Positions 1 through 6,218 of a stretch of DNA of 9,562 nucleotides are shown piece after piece. The notes under the pieces were generated by a model, which had not been told where the DNA came from, did not search any database, and saw nothing but the letters and a program-made list of their open reading frames with translations. Source of the stretch: JBCCFK01 sp965262315 (GTDB lineage Bacteria > Actinomycetota > Acidimicrobiia > Acidimicrobiales > UBA8592); NCBI GenBank assembly GCA_965262315.1, contig CBDHFJ010000060.1, positions 1-9,562 on the forward strand. The letters run 5' to 3'. Position 1 is the stretch's first letter. Each line of letters starts with the position of its first letter. Position numbers and translations under genes: made by a program.

Positions 1-15
1 CTCCCCCGGGGGCTC

Positions 16-44
16 TTGCTCAGAAAGTGAGAGCACACTAACTT
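16..44 (+). promoter_or_regulatory. Candidate promoter of the tetR-SDR-nitroreductase operon
   Basis: A TTGCTC hexamer (16-21) is followed after exactly 17 bases by TAACTT (39-44), which fits the TAnnnT -10 pattern common in actinomycetes. A start about 7 bases past the -10 would fall near 51-53, on or just before the ATG at 53. The mRNA would then be leaderless or nearly so, in line with the lack of a purine-rich ribosome site before that ATG. This is read by eye and is not proven. Confidence 0.45.
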
Positions 45-48
45 TCTG
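21..48. promoter_or_regulatory. Candidate TetR operator (inverted repeat)
   Basis: CAGAAAGT (21-28) and ACTTTCTG (41-48) are perfect 8-bp inverted repeats with 12 bases between them. Further symmetric pairs (30/39, 31/38, 33/36) make a 28-bp imperfect palindrome. It is clearly more AT-rich than its surroundings. It overlaps the proposed -10 and ends 4 bases before the repressor start. Dyads of this kind next to a tetR gene are usually its own operator, so autorepression of the operon is inferred. I found no second copy of the half-site elsewhere in the window. Confidence 0.6.
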
Positions 49-52
49 CCGA

Positions 53-682
53 ATGACCGCGCAAGCGCCACCGGCTCGACGGACCGGACGACCGCCCAAG
101 ACGGCGGACGCCGTGCCCACGCGTGACCGGCTGATCGCCGCAGCTGTCGAGGTCTTCGTCGAGCGCGGCTTCGGGCAGGCCAACCTGACCGAGATCGCCG
201 AGCGGGCCGGCATCTCCGGACCCGCCGTCTACAAGCACTTCGACGGCAAGGCCGACCTCTTGATCCAGGCGGCGCGTCACAGCTTGGACACCACCCTGCG
301 CGGGTCGGCGGTCGGCGCGCGGAACCCGCGCGAGACGGCCCGCCGGTGGCTCTCCCCCGACTTCGAGCCGACCCGACGCCTCCTGGTCGAACTCCACCTG
401 ACCGCGGGGCGCGAAGCCGACCTCGCGGGCCTCCTGGCCGAGTGGCACCTCGAACGAACCGCCGCGTGGCAGACCGATGCCGACCATTCGGTCGACCGGA
501 TCAAGGCCTTCTACCTGCTGCTGATGGGCCTGGCGCAAGTCGACGCACTCGTCTCGCTCGACGCCGACCCGAGACTCGTGCAAGATCACGTCGAGCGCAT
601 GGTCGACGCCCTGTTCGCTGACACCTCGTCCCCCACCACCTCGTCCCCCACCACCTCGTCCCCCAAGACACCTCGGAGCTGA
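53..682 (+). CDS. TetR/AcrR-family transcriptional repressor
   Basis: This 209-residue protein is a ligand-responsive dimeric DNA-binding regulator. The N-terminal TetR domain spans about residues 24-72, with the helix-turn-helix near 46-65 (LTEIAERAGISGPAVYKHF); the GPAVYKHF recognition helix and the following K-x-DLL are typical of the family. A basic leader (RRTGRPPK, 9-16) precedes it. The C-terminal ligand/dimer region (about 85-190) is too divergent to name an inducer. The last 19 residues are a low-complexity Ser/Pro/Thr tail (SSPTT SSPTT SSPKT) encoded by a 15-bp tandem repeat, which is unusual for the family. ATG 53 is the start because it gives the normal short arm before the HTH. 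It sits directly behind a palindrome and promoter-like hexamers and has no Shine-Dalgarno, which suggests leaderless translation. It lies 1 base from the SDR start and so heads the operon. Family assignment is firm; the ligand is unknown. Confidence 0.93.
   Translation: MTAQAPPARRTGRPPKTADAVPTRDRLIAAAVEVFVERGFGQANLTEIAERAGISGPAVYKHFDGKADLLIQAARHSLDTTLRGSAVGARNPRETARRWLSPDFEPTRRLLVELHLTAGREADLAGLLAEWHLERTAAWQTDADHSVDRIKAFYLLLMGLAQVDALVSLDADPRLVQDHVERMVDALFADTSSPTTSSPTTSSPKTPRS
622..665 (+). repeat. 15-bp tandem repeat at the 3' end of tetR
   Basis: The unit TCGTCCCCCACCACC occurs at 626-640 and 641-655, with a partial third copy from 656 to 665 and a CACC remnant at 622-625. Because 15 is a multiple of 3, the copies stay in frame and encode the repeating SSPTT tail of the repressor. 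Copy number could vary by replication slippage without breaking the reading frame. Confidence 0.9.
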
Positions 683-683
683 C

Positions 684-1445
684 ATGGATCTGCCCGCACT
701 CACCGATCTCGTCGACCTCTCGGGCAAGCGCGCCCTGGTCACGGGCGGCGCCAAGGGGATCGGCGCGGCCATCGCCCAGCGACTGATCGAAGCCGGCGCC
801 CACGTGACCATCGCCGACCTCGACCCGGCCGCTGCCGACTACGCGGCCTCGATCGGCGCCGAGTTCGCGACCTGCGACATCACCGACCCGGCACAGCTCG
901 AGAACGCCGTCGACGTCGCTGCGGGCAACGACGGGCTCGACATCCTCATCAACAACGCCGGCATCTACCCCACCACCGGACCGGTCGGGAAGGTCACCGA
1001 CGAGTTCGTCGACCGCATGCTCGACGTCAACGTGCGCGCCCAGTTCAGCGCCACCCGCGAGGCGGCGGCACGCATGCCCAACGGCGGTGCCATCGTGAAC
1101 ATGGCATCGATCGCCGCGCTGGGCGGCGGTGCGAACATCTCGGCGTACTCAGCCTCGAAGGGTGCGGTCGTCTCCCTCACCCAGGCGCACGCCCACGAGC
1201 TCGGCCCCCAGGGCATCCGGGTCAACGCCATCGCCCCCGGCATCATCGACACGCCTGGCGTGCAGGAGCAGATGGAGCCGCTCAAGGCCGGCGGCCTCGA
1301 CATCGAGGCCCGCATCGCCGCCAACCCCGTCGGCCTCGCCGGCCAGCCCGACCACATCGCCCGCGGCGTCCTCTTCCTCGTCTCGGACCTGGCCGAGTTC
1401 GTCAACGGCCACCTGCTCGTCATCGACGGCGGCTCGACCGCGTAG
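684..1445 (+). CDS. Short-chain dehydrogenase/reductase (classical SDR)
   Basis: A 253-residue cytoplasmic NAD(P)-dependent oxidoreductase of usual classical-SDR length. It shows the cofactor glycine motif TGGAKGIG (20-27), an acidic residue ending beta-2 (Asp45, favouring NAD(H) over NADP(H)), NNAG (90-93), and the catalytic tetrad Asn116, Ser142, Tyr155 and Lys159 (YSASK). The C-terminal NAIAPGIIDTPG loop and the closing LLVIDGG are also typical. It should interconvert an alcohol and a ketone; the substrate loop gives no specific identity. The ATG at 684 follows a GGAG (675-678) that lies inside the end of tetR, with only one base between tetR's TGA and this ATG, so translation is probably coupled. 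It is likely controlled by the adjacent repressor and co-transcribed with the nitroreductase downstream. Confidence 0.93.
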   Translation: MDLPALTDLVDLSGKRALVTGGAKGIGAAIAQRLIEAGAHVTIADLDPAAADYAASIGAEFATCDITDPAQLENAVDVAAGNDGLDILINNAGIYPTTGPVGKVTDEFVDRMLDVNVRAQFSATREAAARMPNGGAIVNMASIAALGGGANISAYSASKGAVVSLTQAHAHELGPQGIRVNAIAPGIIDTPGVQEQMEPLKAGGLDIEARIAANPVGLAGQPDHIARGVLFLVSDLAEFVNGHLLVIDGGSTA

Positions 1446-1457
1446 AAGGGAAGCACC

Positions 1458-2090
1458 ATGGACGTCTTCGAAGCGATGAGCACCAACCGGGCCATGCGCT
1501 ATCTCAAGCCCGACCCGGTCGACGACGACCTCATCGAACAGATCGTCACCGCCGGCACGTGGGCACCCAGCCCCGGCAACTCACAGGGCCGAGACTTCGT
1601 CGTCGTCCGTGACCAGGCCAAGAAGGCGGCGATCGGCGACGCCATCGAGGCCGTGATGGCCCACCGGGTGGCCGCCATGGAGCGACCGGACCGGACGCAC
1701 CGGCTGATGCTCGACGGCACCGAGCACCTCGTCCGCACCCTCAAGACGTGCCCGGTCCTGATCCTGGTATGCGGCAAGACGGTCTACCCGTATGAGTCGC
1801 CGAGGGAATCGTTCGTGTGGTCATCGATCTACCCGGCGGCCCAGAACCTGATCGTGGCGGCGCGAGCCCTCGGACTCGGCACGGTGTTCACCACGTTCCA
1901 GGGCACGGCCGAGCCCGTCATCCGACAGACGCTCGGCATCCCCGACGATGTCCACATCGGCTGCCTGATCCCGGTGGGGTGGCCCGATCGCAAGTTCGGG
2001 CCGCTCAAGCGGGTCGGCTACGACAAGGTGGTCCACATCGACGGCTGGCAGGGCGATCTGCGCACCTACCCGCCCACCTACGACGACTGA
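1458..2090 (+). CDS. Nitroreductase-family flavoprotein
   Basis: A 210-residue FMN-dependent oxidoreductase of the nitroreductase fold, which usually acts as a homodimer. Family marks are the N-terminal arginine stretch TNRAMRYLKPDPV (about 9-21, compare the RRSxRxF phosphate-binding motif), APSPGNSQ (37-44), and SSIYPAAQNLIVAARALGLGTVFTTF in the middle, followed by a GCLIPVGWP core near the C-terminus. Members reduce nitro groups, quinones, enones or other electron-poor substrates, or act as dehydrogenases, so no precise reaction can be given. A clear AAGGGAAG ribosome site (1447-1453) stands before the ATG, 12 bases after the SDR stop. As the last gene of the TetR-controlled operon it probably works with the SDR on the same redox route. 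The Trp/Pro/Asp-rich C-terminus (GDLRTYPPTYDD) is a normal-looking end. Confidence 0.9.
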   Translation: MDVFEAMSTNRAMRYLKPDPVDDDLIEQIVTAGTWAPSPGNSQGRDFVVVRDQAKKAAIGDAIEAVMAHRVAAMERPDRTHRLMLDGTEHLVRTLKTCPVLILVCGKTVYPYESPRESFVWSSIYPAAQNLIVAARALGLGTVFTTFQGTAEPVIRQTLGIPDDVHIGCLIPVGWPDRKFGPLKRVGYDKVVHIDGWQGDLRTYPPTYDD

Positions 2091-2098
2091 GCGACACT

Positions 2099-2143
2099 GA
2101 CCGCCACCATCGACGGTCTGACCCCGTGCTCAGTGCACGGCGG
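2099..2143. terminator. Candidate bidirectional terminator between convergent operons
   Basis: Two hairpins follow each other. The first is weak (GACCG 2099-2103 with CGGTC 2114-2118). The second is stronger: CCCCGTGC (2122-2129) pairs with GCACGG-GG (2135-2143, C2141 bulged) around a five-base TCAGT loop. The stop codon of the acyl-CoA synthetase lies within that loop on the minus strand. No T-tract follows on either strand, so this would be a non-canonical (U-less) terminator of the kind proposed in high-GC bacteria, or simply a structured mRNA end. Confidence 0.42.
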
Positions 2144-3674
2144 GGCCGCGTGAGGACGGGTCCTCGTACTCGGTGCGGAGCTCGCGCTTGAGCACCTTGC
2201 CCGACATGCCACGCGGGAGCGGCTCGTCCCGAAAGACGACGAACCGGGGGCGCTTGTAGTCGGCGAGTTGCTCGCGACACACCTCGGCCACCGCGGATGC
2301 GTCGAGCTCGCTCCCCGGGAGCAGCCCGATCAGGGCGAGCGGCGTCTCACCCCACCGCTCGTCGGGCACACCGATGACGGCCGACTCGGCCACGCCGTCG
2401 ATGCCGGCGAGGACCGCCTCGATCTCGGCGGGATACACGTTGAGTCCGCCCGAGATCAACATGTCCTTCGACCGGTCCACGATGAACACGTAGCCCTCGT
2501 CGTCGATGCGGGCGAGATCGCCGGTGCGCAGCCAGCCGTCCACGAGCGTCGAGGCGGTGGCCTCCGGGTTGTTCCAGTAGCCCACCATGATCTCGGGGCC
2601 CTTGATGATCAGCTCCCCGACCTCACCGGCCGGAACGTCGACCAGGTCGGCCTCGTTCTCGGGGTCGACGGTGCGCATCCGAGTGTGCATCATCGGGCGG
2701 CCACACGAGCCGAGCTTTCGTGTGGCGTCCTCGGCCCGCAACCACGAGTTCATGCCGGCCCCTTCGGTGAGGCCGTACCCCTGACTCATCGGCAGGCCGG
2801 CGTCCTGGAGTCGCAACAGCAGCGCCTCGGGCACGGCGGCGCCTCCTGACCCGATCACGGTCAGCGCCGAGAGGTCGTAGTCGGCGAATTCCGGGTGCTG
2901 GACGATCATCTCCCAGATCACCGGGACGGCACTGAAGTTGGTGATCGCCTGATCCTGCATGACCTCGAGCGCTCTGGTCGGGTCGACGGCCGGATCGAGC
3001 ACGAGGGTCGCGCCACCCACGTACGTCGGCGCCCACATCGAGACCAGGCCGCCGGTGAAGCTCAGCGGGAACGGCAGGTACACCCGCGAGGCCGACGTCA
3101 GGTCATCCGCCAGGATGCGGTTGTAGCTCATCGCGAGGACGTTGGCGTGGCTCATCATCGCGCCCTTGGGGGCACCGGTGGTCCCGCTGGTGTACAGGAT
3201 GTAGACGAGGTCGTCGGCCGCAACATCGGCATCTGGATCGGTCGCGTCCGCGGAGCGAAGCTCGTCGATGTGCACTCCGAACCCGGCCTCCAGGCCGACG
3301 GCGGCGATGTCGCCGGCCGCTCGCTCGATCGCACCCTCGCCCAGTTCGGCGAGGTCGCCATCGGCGACGACGATCGAGCACCCGGCGTCGTCGAGGATGA
3401 ACGACAGCTCGTGCGGGGTCAGCCGCACATTGAGCGGCACGAGGATCGAACCGAGCTTGTAGCCGGCGATCGCGAGCTCCAGGTACTCGAGGCGGTTGCC
3501 CGAGAGCATCCCGACCCGGTCCCCGAACCCGACACCGAGGCCTCGAAGTCCGTTGGCCAGGCGACTGGTCGACTCGTGGAGTTCGGCCCAACTGACGGCT
3601 TGGCCGTCGATCACCACGGCCTCACCGTCGGGGTTCCACGTGCTCCAGAACCGGATGACGTTTCCGAGATTCAC
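2130..3674 (-). CDS. AMP-forming acyl-CoA synthetase/ligase
   Basis: A 514-residue enzyme of the ANL adenylate-forming superfamily. It activates a carboxylic acid with ATP to an acyl-AMP and transfers it to CoA. All core motifs are present: the phosphate loop YTSGTTGAPKG (161-171), GYGLTEG (299-305, A5), YWNNPEAT (366-373), WLRTGD with Asp386 (A7), the hinge region RSKDMLISGGLNVYP (401-415, A8) and the catalytic lysine Lys493 in PRGMSGKVLKREL (A10). The length is that of a medium-/long-chain or aryl acyl-CoA synthetase rather than an NRPS domain; chain or ring specificity cannot be read. The start is a GTG; no other in-frame start lies in the preceding 36 bases, and the N-terminus is complete for the family. 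It lies 72 bases downstream of the PAS/chemoreceptor-like gene, behind a nested hairpin. It converges with the nitroreductase. It probably performs substrate activation for the crotonase and SDR encoded in the same direction. Confidence 0.92.
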   Translation of the reverse strand: MNLGNVIRFWSTWNPDGEAVVIDGQAVSWAELHESTSRLANGLRGLGVGFGDRVGMLSGNRLEYLELAIAGYKLGSILVPLNVRLTPHELSFILDDAGCSIVVADGDLAELGEGAIERAAGDIAAVGLEAGFGVHIDELRSADATDPDADVAADDLVYILYTSGTTGAPKGAMMSHANVLAMSYNRILADDLTSASRVYLPFPLSFTGGLVSMWAPTYVGGATLVLDPAVDPTRALEVMQDQAITNFSAVPVIWEMIVQHPEFADYDLSALTVIGSGGAAVPEALLLRLQDAGLPMSQGYGLTEGAGMNSWLRAEDATRKLGSCGRPMMHTRMRTVDPENEADLVDVPAGEVGELIIKGPEIMVGYWNNPEATASTLVDGWLRTGDLARIDDEGYVFIVDRSKDMLISGGLNVYPAEIEAVLAGIDGVAESAVIGVPDERWGETPLALIGLLPGSELDASAVAEVCREQLADYKRPRFVVFRDEPLPRGMSGKVLKRELRTEYEDPSSRGPAVH

Positions 3675-3700
3675 GAACCCAGCGTGGCACGTCGTCCGCC

Positions 3701-3745
3701 GCTCCGCTGAACTCGGAACCCGGGAGCGAGTGGGACCGGCGGAGC
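3701..3745 (-). terminator. Nested hairpin after the PAS/MCP-like gene
   Basis: Just past the stop codon at 3747 the minus-strand transcript can form an outer 7-bp stem (GCTCCGC, 3745-3739, with GCGGAGC, 3707-3701). This encloses an inner 5-bp stem (ACTCG, 3731-3727, with CGAGT, 3715-3711). No U-tract follows. It could terminate or attenuate transcription before the synthetase gene, or be a processing/stability element. The pairing is seen in the sequence; the role is inferred. Confidence 0.38.
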
Positions 3746-3746
3746 C

Positions 3747-4712
3747 TCAGCCGTGGCCGGCCACCGCGAGCCCGGAGAGCTCGGCCGCCACCTCGCGGAC
3801 CGCTCCGACCACCGAGCCCATCTCGCCGGAGGCGAGCGACACCCGTTGCATGACCTCATCGAGCTCTGCCACGGCACTCAGCAGGTCCGACGCGAGCGAC
3901 TCGATCGAGTCGACCGACTGCTTGGTCGTGCCGGCCAACACCTTCACCTCGTCTGCCACCACACTGAACCCGCGGCCCTGATCGCCTGCACGCGCGGCCT
4001 CGATGCTCGCGTTGAGCGCCAGGAGGTTGGTCTGGTCGGCCACCTTGCCGATGCTCTCGGACAGCACCGAGATCTGCTGCATGCGCTGCGACAGATCCGT
4101 CGTCAGGTCGGCCGCCGCCGCCATCGACGCGACCAGGCTCGAGTGGTCCTCCGTGTCGGTGAGCTGCCACAGCGCATCCGACCGGCCGACCAGCGTGGCC
4201 GCCTGATCGTCGATCGCGAGCGCGACGTCTCGCCGGGCGGAGATGTCCAGACCGACGGTGACGATGGACTCGACCCTGCCATCGGACCCGAAGCACGCAC
4301 GATCGAGCCAGTGATGCCAGATCTCGACACCGGTGCGGTCGGCGGCCGGGAACTCCTGGGCCATCACCGGATCGTCGGGCGTCAGAGCCCGGAGCCGACG
4401 GAGCTTCTCGCGGACGGCCTGCTTGTTCGGGCCCGGGACGAAGTCCAGGACGTTCGCCCCGACGAAGTCGTCCGGCGTCCGTCCGTAGAAGTCGGCATAC
4501 GCCCGATTCACCGAGATGAACGTGCCGTCGGGCTCGATGTGACAGATCAGTTGGGGAATCGCATCGAGCACCACGCGGTCGGGGCATGGCAGCGCGGGTT
4601 CTGGTGGCGGCGCAGGGCTGGGCGGCCCTTCCTCCTGCGGCTCGGTGTCGAGCTCGCGGCCCGATTGCTCGGGCTCACGTGGACCGAAGAGGGCGTTCCA
4701 CAGTCGTTTCAC
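3747..4712 (-). CDS. Small soluble PAS domain/methyl-accepting chemotaxis-type signalling protein
   Basis: A 321-residue protein with no transmembrane segment and no HAMP domain. Residues 1-10 (MKRLWNALFG) form a short basic/hydrophobic, possibly amphipathic helix; 11-44 is a Pro/Glu-rich linker. A PAS sensor domain covers about 46-160 (DAIPQLICHIEPDGTFISVN, closing with VTVGLDISARRD). From about 165 on the protein is helical, and 221-265 carries the highly conserved chemoreceptor hairpin tip (ADQTNLLALNASIEAARAGD, then QGRGFSVVADEV), the CheA/CheW contact region. Each arm around the tip has only about 80 residues, so it is a short cytoplasmic receptor; no terminal CheR-binding pentapeptide is seen. 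No cheA, cheW, cheB or cheR gene is nearby. The start is GTG 4712, since an in-frame TAG lies two codons upstream and no other start gives the full N-terminus. It sits between a SnoaL-like gene and the acyl-CoA synthetase, so it may sense a pathway substrate or redox state, but that is inference. Confidence 0.88.
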   Translation of the reverse strand: MKRLWNALFGPREPEQSGRELDTEPQEEGPPSPAPPPEPALPCPDRVVLDAIPQLICHIEPDGTFISVNRAYADFYGRTPDDFVGANVLDFVPGPNKQAVREKLRRLRALTPDDPVMAQEFPAADRTGVEIWHHWLDRACFGSDGRVESIVTVGLDISARRDVALAIDDQAATLVGRSDALWQLTDTEDHSSLVASMAAAADLTTDLSQRMQQISVLSESIGKVADQTNLLALNASIEAARAGDQGRGFSVVADEVKVLAGTTKQSVDSIESLASDLLSAVAELDEVMQRVSLASGEMGSVVGAVREVAAELSGLAVAGHG

Positions 4713-4772
4713 GTGGGCCTATCGACCCATGGTCCACATGCCTGAGGGCTCGTGGCCATTTCCGGACAATCT

Positions 4773-5279
4773 TCACGGGCCGACCGACCGACCGGCCGCC
4801 GGGCGGTCCCAGGAGCCCTGTCGGAACAGGTCGGCGGTCATGGGCATCGGGGTACCCGGCGGCTGCGTGCGATCACCTTCGTGGACGCAGACGCGTTCGA
4901 TGATGCGCCACTCGTCACCGCGCCTCTCGTAGCGGTCGAGGTACCGCCCGAACCACACGTCGAGCTCACCCGTCGGTCGCTGCAGGTGGGTGATGTTGTG
5001 AGCCTCACCCCGAGCGTGCACGCCGTCGTCGTCGAGCTCGACGATGTGATTGAAGATGGAGTGCATCGTCCAGTCCCATCGCTTGTGCGACTCCATGCAG
5101 TGGTCGACGAACTCGAACGCGTTGCCCACGAAGGTCCCGTGGTCGTCGGTGGCATCGGGCCAGTACGCCGACTTCATACAGTCCGCGTCCAGCCGGTCGA
5201 CGCCCCGGCAGTAGCGGCGCGCGGCCTCACGGCAGGCTTCGACGTGACACAGGTCTTCTGGTGTCAGCGGCACAGGCAT
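4773..5279 (-). CDS. SnoaL-like (NTF2-fold) protein, dehydratase/isomerase type
   Basis: A 168-residue cone-shaped alpha+beta-barrel protein of the SnoaL_4-like group, which includes lindane dehydrochlorinase LinA, scytalone-dehydratase-like enzymes and many uncharacterised catabolic proteins. The typical start RRYCRGVDRLDADCMKSAYW, then PDATDDHG, is present, as is the segment WTMHSIFNHIVELDDDGVHA; His73 and Asp31 are the plausible acid/base residues by analogy with LinA. The reading frame is open for almost 300 bases upstream, but ATG 5279 is preferred: a strong GAGGGAGA ribosome site (5291-5284) lies 5 bases before it, and upstream translation has no family similarity. It begins 43 bases after the LLM oxidoreductase stop, in the same operon direction. 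The C-terminus after about residue 140 is loose and Pro/Gly/Arg-rich, and its DNA holds a CGAC-type tetranucleotide repeat. The exact reaction is unknown. Confidence 0.85.
   Translation of the reverse strand: MPVPLTPEDLCHVEACREAARRYCRGVDRLDADCMKSAYWPDATDDHGTFVGNAFEFVDHCMESHKRWDWTMHSIFNHIVELDDDGVHARGEAHNITHLQRPTGELDVWFGRYLDRYERRGDEWRIIERVCVHEGDRTQPPGTPMPMTADLFRQGSWDRPAAGRSVGP
4778..4794. repeat. Short tetranucleotide run in the 3' end of the SnoaL-like gene
   Basis: Three consecutive CCGA units followed by CCGG lie a few bases inside the stop codon of the SnoaL-like gene. They encode part of the GRSVGP tail. A copy change of one unit would shift the frame only in the last residues, so the end of this protein may vary between strains. 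Copy number is low and this may be chance in GC-rich DNA. Confidence 0.5.
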
Positions 5280-5283
5280 GACG

Positions 5284-5291
5284 TCTCCCTC
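5284..5291 (-). promoter_or_regulatory. Ribosome binding site fixing the SnoaL-like start
   Basis: On the minus strand GAGGGAGA precedes ATG 5279 with 5 bases from the GGAG core. It is one of the strongest Shine-Dalgarno sequences in the window and selects this start over in-frame codons further upstream. Confidence 0.75.
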
Positions 5292-5322
5292 GACTCGCTC
5301 CCCCAGCAGCGTCCCACGCGCG

Positions 5323-6216
5323 TCAACGCAATGCAGCCCCGATGGCATCGATCCACTCGACCGTACGGGCCGGCGGGCCATCGCCCGGCCCGGTGACCGC
5401 CACGGCGGTGACCCCGGCATCGGCGAGCCGGCCGACGGCATCGATGTGCCGGCCGAGGTCCGCGGGGACACCCAACTCGAGCTCGGGATCCTTGTACGGG
5501 AACAGGACGTCGAGCGGCTCGCCGTTGCGCGCCGCTGCGATCTCGGCGACGCGAGCGGCCACGTCCTCGACACCGGCCAACGTGGGAGTTCGGGTGAAGG
5601 CGGCGACCTCGGGCGCAGCGACCAGTGGCATCCATCCCTGTGCGCGCTCGGCCACCCGACGACGAGTCACCGCCGCGTTGCCGCCGATCCACACGGGGAT
5701 CGGATCCTGAACGGGAGCCGGCAGGCCGATGGCATCGCGCACCGAGAACCCGGTGCCCTCGTAGCTGTAGGACTCGCCCGACCAGTGCAGCGGGAGGACG
5801 TCGAGCAACTCGTCGAAGCCGGCATTGCGGCCGTCGAAGTCGGCGCCGACCGCCCGGAACTCGCCCTTCAGGTAGCCGGTGCCCAGACCCAGCGTGAGGC
5901 GCCCCTCGGACACCACATCGAGCGTCGCCGCGGTCTTGGCCAACATGACCGGGTTCCGGTACGGCGCGACCGCGAGGTAGGTCAGCAGACGAAGCGACGT
6001 GGTCGCCGTGGCCGCAGCCGCCAGCGCCACGAAGGGGTCGAGGCTCTGGTGCCCCCCACCGTCGAGCCAGGCGGCAGGCGGCGCCGGATGCTCGGTGAAC
6101 GCCACCATGTCCCACCCTGCGGCCTCGAGCGCCGCGGCGACGTTCCCGATCGTCCCCGAAGCGAAGAGGTCCGTGTTCCGGCCGTGCCCGACCGGCCAGT
6201 CGTAGACGAGGCGCAC
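5323..6216 (-). CDS. LLM-class flavin/F420-dependent oxidoreductase
   Basis: A 297-residue TIM-barrel enzyme of the luciferase-like monooxygenase superfamily. In actinomycetes most such stand-alone proteins use coenzyme F420 rather than FMN, which is known of the family but not shown here. Recognisable parts are the early TEHP (41-44), the diagnostic stretch YRNPVMLAKTAATLDVVSEG (86-105), GRLTLGLGTGYLKGEF (105-120), and the later PIPVWIGGNAAVTRRRVAE with GWMPLV. The pattern and length resemble the group often annotated as probable F420-dependent oxidoreductases (TIGR03619-like). The start is taken as GTG 6216, because the epimerase TGA (6221-6219) is only 2 bases before it and the family fold begins at this point (VRLVYDWP); an AGGG lies just upstream within the epimerase end. 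Translation is thus coupled to the epimerase. It probably does a redox or oxygenation step on the cluster's substrate. Confidence 0.88.
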   Translation of the reverse strand: MRLVYDWPVGHGRNTDLFASGTIGNVAAALEAAGWDMVAFTEHPAPPAAWLDGGGHQSLDPFVALAAAATATTSLRLLTYLAVAPYRNPVMLAKTAATLDVVSEGRLTLGLGTGYLKGEFRAVGADFDGRNAGFDELLDVLPLHWSGESYSYEGTGFSVRDAIGLPAPVQDPIPVWIGGNAAVTRRRVAERAQGWMPLVAAPEVAAFTRTPTLAGVEDVAARVAEIAAARNGEPLDVLFPYKDPELELGVPADLGRHIDAVGRLADAGVTAVAVTGPGDGPPARTVEWIDAIGAALR

Positions 6217-6218
6217 GC

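Noticed and set aside
1..14. CCCCCGGGGG palindrome at the left edge as a terminator or binding site
   Set aside because: Only 10 bp with no loop, at the window edge and in GC-rich DNA; nothing upstream is available to support it.
9..16. GRPPK segment of the TetR N-terminus (residue numbers 9-16) as an AT-hook
   Set aside because: Basic GRPPK-like leaders are frequent in TetR proteins and one copy is not evidence for an AT-hook.
38..811. Minus-strand open frame opposite tetR and the start of the SDR
   Set aside because: Its glycine/arginine repeats are the complement of the 15-bp tandem repeat and tetR codons; no family signal.
2268..4745. Long open frames on the plus strand opposite the synthetase and receptor genes
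   Set aside because: They lie antisense to genes with full family motifs, are rich in Arg/Gly/His without domain character, and follow from strong third-position GC bias.
5280..5573. N-terminal extension of the SnoaL-like protein at 4773-5279
   Set aside because: The extension overlaps the LLM gene, has no SnoaL similarity, and a strong ribosome site marks ATG 5279.
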